Made by a program: the position numbers and the translations under genes
Origin: Pseudofrankia coriaricola
GTDB taxonomy: Bacteria > Actinomycetota > Actinomycetes > Frankiales > Frankiaceae
DNA length: 64,000 nucleotides
Assembly (NCBI RefSeq): GCF_001854805.1
Contig: NZ_MBLO01000269.1
Coordinates: 1 to 64,000 of the forward strand
Reading direction: 5' to 3'
The notes under the pieces: generated by a model
The model's input: only the letters and a program-made list of their open reading frames with translations
What the model was told of the DNA's origin: nothing
Databases searched by the model: none
Shown: one piece after another, positions 18,013 to 23,987 of the stretch
How positions within the stretch are numbered: the first letter of the stretch is position 1
Layout: each line of letters starts with the position of its first letter

Positions 18013-18821
18013 CCGACCCCGACCAGCACGCCGACGACCTGGCGACCGCGGTGACCACGACCACGACCACGACCCCGTCCCCGGCCCCGGCGGGGAACGG
18101 ACGGCCGTCGCTGCCGAACGCCGCCGCCATCACGACGGCCGGAACCATGATCTGGGTCGGCCTGCTGTGGCTGGCGATCGCCGCCGTGTTCGGGATCGTG
18201 CTCGGGATCGTGGCCGGGGCGGGCTCGACCGACCACAGTCTCTGGCAGCACGGGTTCTCCGGCTGGCAGCGGTTCGTGCCGCTCGCCGCGGGCCTGTCGA
18301 TGACGTCGACGTTCGCGCCGATGCTGGTCGGCAACGGGGTCACCCGCGCCCGGGTCGCCTCGGCGGCCACCGTGACGCTGGTCGTCGTCGCGGTGGCCGG
18401 TGGCTTGTTCATCGCTCTCGGGTATGGCTTGGAGGGGCTCGCCTTCCACACGCTCGGCTGGCGCCACGAGCTGTCCGGCGGCCGGCGGCTGTCCGGCGGC
18501 GGCGGGCTGGTCCGGGTGGGCGCCGCCTACGCGGCGCTGTTCGCCTGCTACTTCGCCTCCGGATGGCTGATCGGCGTCGCTCGGGGGGTCCTTGGCCGGG
18601 AGGCGTTCGTGCCCCTGGTCGTGCCGGCCCTGCTTCCGGCGGCCGTGGCGGAGCTGGTGCTGAGGCGCGGCGTCACAGGGCCGCCGCTGGCAGGCCGGCT
18701 GGGCCTGGACAGTCTGCCGCAGCCTCCCCTCACGCTCGGCCTGCTCGCCGCGCTCGCCGCCACTGCCCTCGCCGCCCTGCTTGCCCATGTCGCCAGCCGG
18801 CACATCACCCTGCCCATCTAG
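18009..18821 (+). CDS. ABC transporter membrane protein
   Basis: A 270-aa protein with a disordered Thr/Pro-rich start (about 40 residues, then a membrane helix TMIWVGLLWLAIAAVFGIVL) and about six predicted membrane segments, including TVTLVVVAVAGGLFIALGYG and a C-terminal LLAALAATALAALLAHVA. It overlaps the ATPase gene by four bases, so it is its permease partner. The substrate cannot be read from the sequence. It carries no large extracellular domain. Confidence 0.75.
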   Translation: MTDPDQHADDLATAVTTTTTTTPSPAPAGNGRPSLPNAAAITTAGTMIWVGLLWLAIAAVFGIVLGIVAGAGSTDHSLWQHGFSGWQRFVPLAAGLSMTSTFAPMLVGNGVTRARVASAATVTLVVVAVAGGLFIALGYGLEGLAFHTLGWRHELSGGRRLSGGGGLVRVGAAYAALFACYFASGWLIGVARGVLGREAFVPLVVPALLPAAVAELVLRRGVTGPPLAGRLGLDSLPQPPLTLGLLAALAATALAALLAHVASRHITLPI

Positions 18822-18926
18822 GCGAGGTTCCCGGCGCGGGCCCGTGGTCCCAATGCGCGGCCATACCGGGGACAATTCCGCGATCCGGTCGAACCGTCCG
18901 GCGGCAGCCGGGGCAGACTGGGCCGC

Positions 18927-19646
18927 ATGGGTACAGGGGAGCCCTCCGGGGAGTACTCGGGCCAATATCAGCCGACGGGCTGGTACCAGGGCTACCCGCA
19001 GGCGGGCCAGAACCAGCCGTATCAGCAGCAGTACCAGCCGCCATACCAGCCTCCGTACGAGCAGCAGAACCAGCAGCCGTACGCGCCGCAGTACCAGCCG
19101 GCGACCGGATACCAGTGGGCTCCGCCGGAAGGGCAGGTCCCGCCGGCTGGCCAGAACCCCTGGTACCAGTCGGCCGGCCGCCAGCCGTCGCCGTCCCCCA
19201 GGCGGCCCTGGCTGCTGCCCGTGCTGGTCGTCGGTGGGCTGGTCGTTGTCGCCGGCGTTGTCCTCGGCGTGCTGAGACTGGTCGGCCATGACGGTGGCTC
19301 GGGCGAGACCACGGTGCCGAGCGCCTTCGTCGGAACCTGGTACGGCACGGTCGGCGGCGCCGAGATGTCCCTGGACCTCAAGGACGGCAAGGTCGGCGAC
19401 ATCGTCGGCGCGACGACGTACGCGGGCGCCTGCACCGAGACGGTGACGCTGCTCGAGGTCGGCGACGACTCGTCAGTCCGCGTTCACGAGGCGGCGCAGC
19501 CGGGCGACGAGGTCTGCACCGACGAGGACATCACCCTGATGCTCCAGGGGTCGGGTCGGTTGAGCCTGCACTATGAGTCGCATGCGGGAAGTGACCCGGA
19601 TGGGACGGTCATCCTGACGCGAAACGGCGGAGGCAGGGCGACCTGA
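18927..19646 (+). CDS. Single-span membrane protein with Tyr/Gln/Pro-rich repeats and a small extracellular domain
   Basis: A 239-aa protein. Residues 1-90 are a Tyr/Gln/Pro/Gly-rich tract of YQPPYQ-type repeats, likely disordered and cytosolic. A membrane helix (LLPVLVVGGLVVVAGVVLGVL) follows, then about 120 residues outside that begin FVGTWYGTVGGAEMSLDLKDG, which resembles a lipocalin-like or META-type beta domain. Two cysteines (GACTETV, EVCTDED) may form a disulphide. Actinobacteria encode many such proteins of unknown role. It ends at a double terminator shared with the convergent lytic enzyme. Confidence 0.75.
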   Translation: MGTGEPSGEYSGQYQPTGWYQGYPQAGQNQPYQQQYQPPYQPPYEQQNQQPYAPQYQPATGYQWAPPEGQVPPAGQNPWYQSAGRQPSPSPRRPWLLPVLVVGGLVVVAGVVLGVLRLVGHDGGSGETTVPSAFVGTWYGTVGGAEMSLDLKDGKVGDIVGATTYAGACTETVTLLEVGDDSSVRVHEAAQPGDEVCTDEDITLMLQGSGRLSLHYESHAGSDPDGTVILTRNGGGRAT

Positions 19647-19680
19647 CCGTCGGTCGGGGCGGACGGGAGCTGAACAGCGA

Positions 19681-19721
19681 AACCGCCCTGACCTCGACAG
19701 GAGGGAAAGGTCAGGGCGGTT
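19681..19721. terminator. 14-bp perfect bidirectional terminator hairpin
   Basis: AACCGCCCTGACCT at 19681-19694 pairs perfectly with 19708-19721 around a 13-base loop. The stem starts with AA and ends with TT, which favours termination in both directions between the two convergent genes. Confidence 0.85.
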
Positions 19722-19727
19722 CCTGGG

Positions 19728-19760
19728 CTCCCGCGCCCGGAGGGGGAAGAGGCGCGGGAG
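19728..19760. terminator. Second hairpin of a tandem terminator
   Basis: CTCCCGCGCC at 19728-19737 pairs with 19751-19760 around a 13-base loop, only six bases after the first terminator hairpin. Read from the minus-strand lytic enzyme gene it is met first. Confidence 0.7.
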
Positions 19761-19839
19761 GGCGTGAGTGCCGGCGGGCTGGCCGCATTGCTCACCCACC
19801 GGCGGGATTCCGACCGTCCGACGACGGTCGGGGCCTTGA

Positions 19840-20586
19840 CTAGCCGAACAGAGCCTTGTGGGTCTGCGGCCCGACGACGCCGTCGACCAGCAGGCCGTGG
19901 GAGGCCTGGTAGGCGCGCACGACACCGTTGGTCTGCGGGCCGAAGTAGCCGTCGACCCCGACCGTGTAGCCGAGGCTCGCGAGCTTCTGCTGCAGCTGGC
20001 GGACCGCGTCCAGGTAGGTGGCGTGGTTCGCCGCCTGTGACAGGTACCAGGCATTCGCCGGGATCGCCGGGGCCTTGGCCAGGGAGACCGGGGCGGCGAG
20101 GACCGCGCCGCTGCCGACGGCGTTCGCGGCGGCATTGCCGCGCGCCAGGTAGGCGCGGTAGGCACCCTTGGTGTAGGTGGTCCAGGCGCTGGGGCCGGAG
20201 CCCTTGCAGACCTGGGTGGCGGCCCATGCGTTGGTCGCCGGGTCGTAGAGGTCGCGGCTGCCGACCCAGCCGGCGTGCGCCCGCATGTTGATCTGCCACA
20301 GGCCGCGCGAGTCCTCGCCGACGGTGGCGTGCGCGTAGCGGTTGCCGCTGGACTCGGCGAGTGCGATCGCGACCCAGGTGGCGAGGCCGACGCGGCAGCT
20401 GTCGAGGCCCGCGGAATGCGCGTAGGCGGCGATCTGAGAATCCGAGACGATGGTGGAGGCGGCGCTGGCCGGAGAGGCGCCGGCGAAGACGGCGGCGCCG
20501 GCGGTGGCCGTCATGACACCGGCGGCGACAACAGCGGAGCCGCGGCGGCGGACAACATTCTTCTTACGATGACGACCCTTGCGCAT
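19840..20586 (-). CDS. Secreted lysozyme-like transglycosylase with peptidoglycan-binding domain
   Basis: A 248-aa exported protein. The N-terminus MRKGRHRKKNVVRRR plus a hydrophobic stretch and ASPASA/AST cleavage region form a signal peptide. Residues about 50-130 are a lysozyme-like SLT domain: VAIALAESSGNRYAHA (with the catalytic-type Glu), EDSRGLWQINM, and YDPATNAWAA. The C-terminal 65 residues are a PG_binding_1 domain (LQQKLASLGYTVGVDGYFGP and a second half-repeat). It should cleave or remodel peptidoglycan during growth or spore germination, as Rpf/SLT proteins do in relatives. The leader carries a c-di-AMP riboswitch and a CRP-type site further up, the same arrangement of control as Streptomyces rpfA. 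Confidence 0.92.
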   Translation of the reverse strand: MRKGRHRKKNVVRRRGSAVVAAGVMTATAGAAVFAGASPASAASTIVSDSQIAAYAHSAGLDSCRVGLATWVAIALAESSGNRYAHATVGEDSRGLWQINMRAHAGWVGSRDLYDPATNAWAATQVCKGSGPSAWTTYTKGAYRAYLARGNAAANAVGSGAVLAAPVSLAKAPAIPANAWYLSQAANHATYLDAVRQLQQKLASLGYTVGVDGYFGPQTNGVVRAYQASHGLLVDGVVGPQTHKALFG

Positions 20587-20608
20587 TGTTCGAGATATCT
20601 TTCCCGCA

Positions 20609-20806
20609 CGCCTGTGAGGTTAGCTGTCGGGTTCGGGCCGGGAAGCCCGGCCGGTCATTTTCGGGCGCGTTGAACAAGCGCCTTGAATGGCCGACTTAAC
20701 CCCGAGGGCTGGCGCCACGTGGCGCCAGCCCGGAGGAACGTGGTTCCCCCATTTCTGCCCTGGCGATCTCTCGGAGGGGGCACTGGGCCGGGGGCAGAAC
20801 TCGGCG
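20609..20806 (-). promoter_or_regulatory. c-di-AMP riboswitch (ydaO/yuaA class)
   Basis: On the minus strand the leader contains the conserved blocks of RF00379 in order: CGCCGAGTTCTGCCCC at the start, its partner GGGCAGAA followed by GGGGGAACCA, then a variable perfect stem (GGGCTGGCGCC/GGCGCCAGCCC), GGGGTTAAGTCGG, and the terminal block CCGAACCCGACAGCTAACCT followed by CAGGCG. It ends 22 bases before the start codon of the secreted lytic enzyme. In actinobacteria this class turns cell-wall hydrolase genes off when c-di-AMP is high. The short distance to the start suggests control of translation initiation or nearby termination. Confidence 0.93.
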
Positions 20807-20947
20807 TCCGGACCGGTGCTTGCAGCGAGCGGAGCAACCGTAACTAGCTACCCGCTGTAGTCACAAGCTGGTGAACTGGGCAGATGTCCGGCAGGTCTGT
20901 CACGCAGCGTGCAATACCTTGTGGCAGTGCGCTTACCGGTAGCTAAT

Positions 20948-20963
20948 TGTGACCAGCGTCACA
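20948..20963. promoter_or_regulatory. CRP/GlxR-type operator
   Basis: TGTGACCAGCGTCACA is a perfect TGTGA-N6-TCACA palindrome, the consensus for actinobacterial CRP/GlxR. It lies about 140 bases upstream of the riboswitch and 360 before the lytic enzyme gene. In Streptomyces and mycobacteria, rpfA-type genes are CRP-controlled. It could also act on the divergent gene at 21578, although that is over 600 bases away. Confidence 0.75.
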
Positions 20964-21482
20964 GTAATTGACGCGAAATTCGGGGAACAAGAGCTGGTTG
21001 CCGCGCGAATCATTGTCGCGGAGCGGCTTTTGGTGGTCACTTGTCCCGCTTGTGGCCCGCCGCGAGCGGCGCAGATCAGATGCGCCGCGTAATGCCTGGC
21101 CGGACTTCCCTCTGGTCGAGCAATCGCCTGTCGCGGCGTGTTCCGGTCGTTGGGTCGCCGTGGTTGAGGTCACAGCGGGTGACCTGGGCTCGTCGGCCGT
21201 CGAGGAGTGCGTTCGTGCGGGCCATTTCCTGAACGCGCCGGAGGCGGCTGATGGCGGCGCTTTTCCTTGGGGCGGGGTCGCCGGAGCGGGCCTGACGGCT
21301 ATCTCGAAATGGCTGACGGGGCCGCGGGCGCTTTACCAGCCCGCTCGGCGAACGAGCGGAGTCGCGGATGCGGCGCGGCGAGTGTCATCTCGACGCCGGC
21401 GGTGTGGTGGGGGATGCGACGGGGCCCGGTCCGTCCCGAGGTGTGAACAGAGCATGAACTATGGGTAGGGAGGCTGCCTCCG
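20964..21482. other. Long gene-free stretch between riboswitch gene and PstS-like gene
   Basis: About 500 bases without a gene I can support. A plus-strand frame is open from 20968 to 21468 but its product has no domain, composition bias or start signal suggestive of a real protein. The stretch presumably carries the outer promoter elements of both divergent genes. Confidence 0.4.
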
Positions 21483-21494
21483 GTAGGTACCTAC
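21483..21494. promoter_or_regulatory. Perfect 12-bp palindrome upstream of the PstS-like gene
   Basis: GTAGGTACCTAC is a perfect palindrome in an unusually AT-rich island (about 21483-21530) preceding the chosen start at 21578. The adjacent GTAC-N7-GTAC adds symmetry. It is a candidate operator or promoter element; the regulator is unknown. Confidence 0.45.
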
Positions 21495-21577
21495 TAAGTA
21501 CATTTGTGCCGAAAAATCGCTTCCGCATCAAGGCCGATGCGGAGGGTACTCGGCCCGCGAGTGGGAGCGTTGCCCAG

Positions 21578-23116
21578 GTGTTCGAAGCCACTGCGGACAA
21601 CCTCGGCACGATCTTCTCGGCCGCCGCGCTGGTGGCGTCGCTCGCCGTCTGGTTGATCGACCGCTACGTCCGTCAGCGCCGGATCGTCAGCTACCGGGTC
21701 CACCTGAACACCAAGATCGACGTGAGCCCGCGGTCGGCGGCCGACGTCGCCGACCTGGAACTGCGGCGACGCACCGACGGGCAGCCCGTCCCGGGCGCGA
21801 GCCTGACGCTCGTGCGGGTGAAGAACGCCGGGCGTCTCGACGTGGACGCGGCGGACATCATCACTCCACTCACCTTCACGTTCCCGCGGCGCTCGGCCAT
21901 GGGCATCGAGGTCGTCGAGCCGAGCCCGGTGGAGCTGCGCGATGTGATCATGAACGCCCGCTGGTCGGACCGTTACCCGGGCCGTGCCCCCGGGCCGTTC
22001 ACAGAGGGCGACAGGGTCGAGCTACCGCCCATCGACCTGAACGAGGACGGCCGGTTCAAGCTGCTCGTGCTGCTGTCCGGCGACGGCAACGACGTGCGCG
22101 CCAACGGCTACATCCGCGGCGGCAAGTTCGAGCGCGACACCAACCGCCGCCGCAACCGCGGCCTCGCCTTGGGCGGCCTCTCACTGCTTCTCGCCGGCCT
22201 CCTGATCGGCCTGGTGATCGTCAACTCCCGTTCGGGCCCGAGCGGAAGCACCATCCGCTGCCTACGTGGTGAGCTGCAGATCGAGGGCTCGACGGCGTTC
22301 GCCCCGGTGGTGAAGCTCATCGCCGACGAGTACCACAAGACCTGCGGGGGCGCGGACATCACGGTCGTCGCCAACGGCAGCATCAGCGGCCTGCGGGCCG
22401 TGGCGAACACGGGCGCCAACGACCCGAAGGCGGCGGCGGCCCGGCTCGCGATGTCCGACGGCCCGGCGTCCGGCGATTTCGGCTCGCTGGTCGCCCGGCC
22501 CGTCTCGGTGGTCGTCTTCTCTCTTCTCGTGAACGACTCGGCCGGGGTCCACGGCCTCACCGCCGACCAGGTCCGCGCCATCTACGACGGCCGGGTGACG
22601 AACTGGAAGGACGTCGGCGGGAACGACGTGCCGATACGCCTGATCTCCCGCGGCTCCGAGTCCGGCACCCGCGGGGCGTTCGAGCGCCGGGTGCTGGACA
22701 CGCAGGAACCCCAGGTCTCGTCGAACGACTGCTTCACCAAGGACCGTGACCCGAACGCGGCCACGACCCGATGCGAGTTCAGCAGCGAGGCGAGCCTGCT
22801 CGACCAGATCTCCCGGACCCCCGGCGCGATCGGCTACGCGGAACGCGGCGCCGCCGCCACCTATCCGAAGATCGACGAGATCGCGTTGAACGGTTGGACC
22901 CCAGACATCAGCACGGTCGAACGCGGCGACTACCCGTTCTGGGAGGTCGAGTACCTCTACACCTACGGCACCCCGCCCGGCGACAGCCTGCTTTCGGCCT
23001 TCCTGGAGTACGTCAGCACCGACACGGCCAAGAACCTGCTCCGCGGCGAGGGCTTCACCCCGTGCGTCGACCGCGACAAGAACCTCATGGCCACCCTCTG
23101 CGCCACCCGCCGCTGA
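21578..23116 (+). CDS. Membrane-anchored PstS-like substrate-binding protein with internal cytosolic domain
   Basis: A 512-aa protein from GTG 21578 (GGGAG about ten bases before); the frame is open to 21461 through AT-rich, promoter-like sequence. A first membrane helix (IFSAAALVASLAVWLI) is followed by about 150 hydrophilic residues with no recognised fold, a second helix (LALGGLSLLLAGLLIGLVIV), and a C-terminal 300-residue PstS-like periplasmic-binding domain: QIEGSTAFAPVVKLIADEY, ANGSISGLRAV, ISRGSESGTRGAFERRV. Classical PstS is a lipoprotein beside pstCAB; here there are no pst genes. The topology would place the binding domain outside and the middle domain inside, suggesting sensing rather than transport (inference). 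It is convergent with kdpE, 13 bases apart. Confidence 0.8.
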   Translation: MFEATADNLGTIFSAAALVASLAVWLIDRYVRQRRIVSYRVHLNTKIDVSPRSAADVADLELRRRTDGQPVPGASLTLVRVKNAGRLDVDAADIITPLTFTFPRRSAMGIEVVEPSPVELRDVIMNARWSDRYPGRAPGPFTEGDRVELPPIDLNEDGRFKLLVLLSGDGNDVRANGYIRGGKFERDTNRRRNRGLALGGLSLLLAGLLIGLVIVNSRSGPSGSTIRCLRGELQIEGSTAFAPVVKLIADEYHKTCGGADITVVANGSISGLRAVANTGANDPKAAAARLAMSDGPASGDFGSLVARPVSVVVFSLLVNDSAGVHGLTADQVRAIYDGRVTNWKDVGGNDVPIRLISRGSESGTRGAFERRVLDTQEPQVSSNDCFTKDRDPNAATTRCEFSSEASLLDQISRTPGAIGYAERGAAATYPKIDEIALNGWTPDISTVERGDYPFWEVEYLYTYGTPPGDSLLSAFLEYVSTDTAKNLLRGEGFTPCVDRDKNLMATLCATRR

Positions 23117-23129
23117 TCCCCCGCCCGGC

Positions 23130-23987
23130 TCAAGGCTGGAAGCGGTAGCCCATGCCGGGTTCGGTGAGCAGGTGGCGGGGGCGGGCCGGGTCGTCCTCGA
23201 GCTTCTGGCGCAGGCGGTTGAGGTAGGTGCGCAGGTAGTGGGTCTCGGTCTCGTACCTCGCGCCCCAGACCTCGGTGAGCAGCTGGCGCTGGGTGACGAG
23301 CTTGCCCGGATGGCTGACCAGCACCCTGAGCAGACCCCATTCGGTCTTCGTCAGGTGGATCTCGTCGGCCCGCTCCTCGCCGGCGGCACCGTCGCCCACG
23401 TCACCACCGGCCCCGCCGTCGGCCGAGACGCGCCCGGCGGTGCCGTCAGGGCCGTCCGCGTCGTCGTCCGCATGGCCCGTGCCGTTCGCGCCGCCCGCGC
23501 CGCCCGTGCCGCCCGTGCCGCCCGTGCCGCCCGTGCCGTCGGCGGAAGGCCAGGCGCGGGTGACGCGGTGGGCGGCGAGGTCGACGGTGATGTGGCCGAA
23601 GCGGACGATCGGGCTCGCCCCCTGCTCGCCGCCGCGGCGGCCGACCGCGCGCAGCCGGGCGAGCAGCTCGTCGATGCCGAACGGCTTGGTGATGTAGTCG
23701 TCGGCGCCGGCGTCCAGGGCGCCGACCTTGTCGCGGCTCTCGGCGCGGCCGGACAGGACCACGATCGGCACCCGAGTCCAGCCGCGCAGGCCGTGGATGA
23801 CCTCGACGCCGTCCATGTCCGGCAGGCCGAGGTCCAGGATGACGATGTCCGGGAGGGCCGACGCGGCGGCGGAGAGGGCACCCGCGCCGGTGTCGGCGAC
23901 GACCACCTCGTAGCCGCGCGCCCGCAGGTTGATCCGCATCGCGCGCAGGATCTGCGGTTCGTCGTCGACGATCAGCACCCGCGTCAT
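23130..23987 (-). CDS. kdpE: KdpE response regulator with a long repeat insertion
   Basis: An OmpR-family regulator, 285 aa where about 230 is usual. The receiver has VDDEP, phosphoacceptor Asp in DIVILDLGLPDMDG near 52, and YITKPF. The winged-helix DNA-binding domain is LTKTEWGLLRVLVSHPGKLV to TYLNRLRQKLEDDPARPRH. About 60 residues of Gly/Thr/Ala/Asp repeats are inserted between HRVTRAW and DEIHLTKTEW, that is, in the beta-sheet hairpin that precedes the first helix of the effector domain. Its ATG overlaps the kdpD stop (ATGA). With KdpD it controls the kdp operon in response to potassium limitation or osmotic stress. Confidence 0.93.
   Translation of the reverse strand: MTRVLIVDDEPQILRAMRINLRARGYEVVVADTGAGALSAAASALPDIVILDLGLPDMDGVEVIHGLRGWTRVPIVVLSGRAESRDKVGALDAGADDYITKPFGIDELLARLRAVGRRGGEQGASPIVRFGHITVDLAAHRVTRAWPSADGTGGTGGTGGTGGAGGANGTGHADDDADGPDGTAGRVSADGGAGGDVGDGAAGEERADEIHLTKTEWGLLRVLVSHPGKLVTQRQLLTEVWGARYETETHYLRTYLNRLRQKLEDDPARPRHLLTEPGMGYRFQP
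23491..23535. repeat. 9-bp tandem repeat inside kdpE
   Basis: Five head-to-tail units of CCGCCCG(C/T)G (the first with C, four identical with T) encode the Gly-Thr/Gly-Ala part of the KdpE insertion on the minus strand. Copy-number change would keep the reading frame. Confidence 0.9.

Noticed and set aside
19840-20586. The lytic enzyme considered as a resuscitation-promoting factor (Rpf)
   Set aside because: The catalytic region matches an SLT/lysozyme-like type with PG_binding_1 rather than the short Rpf domain, although its control region is Rpf-like.
20968-21468. 166-codon plus-strand frame in the large gap near the riboswitch
   Set aside because: No ribosome-binding site, domain or plausible composition; it overlaps probable promoter elements.
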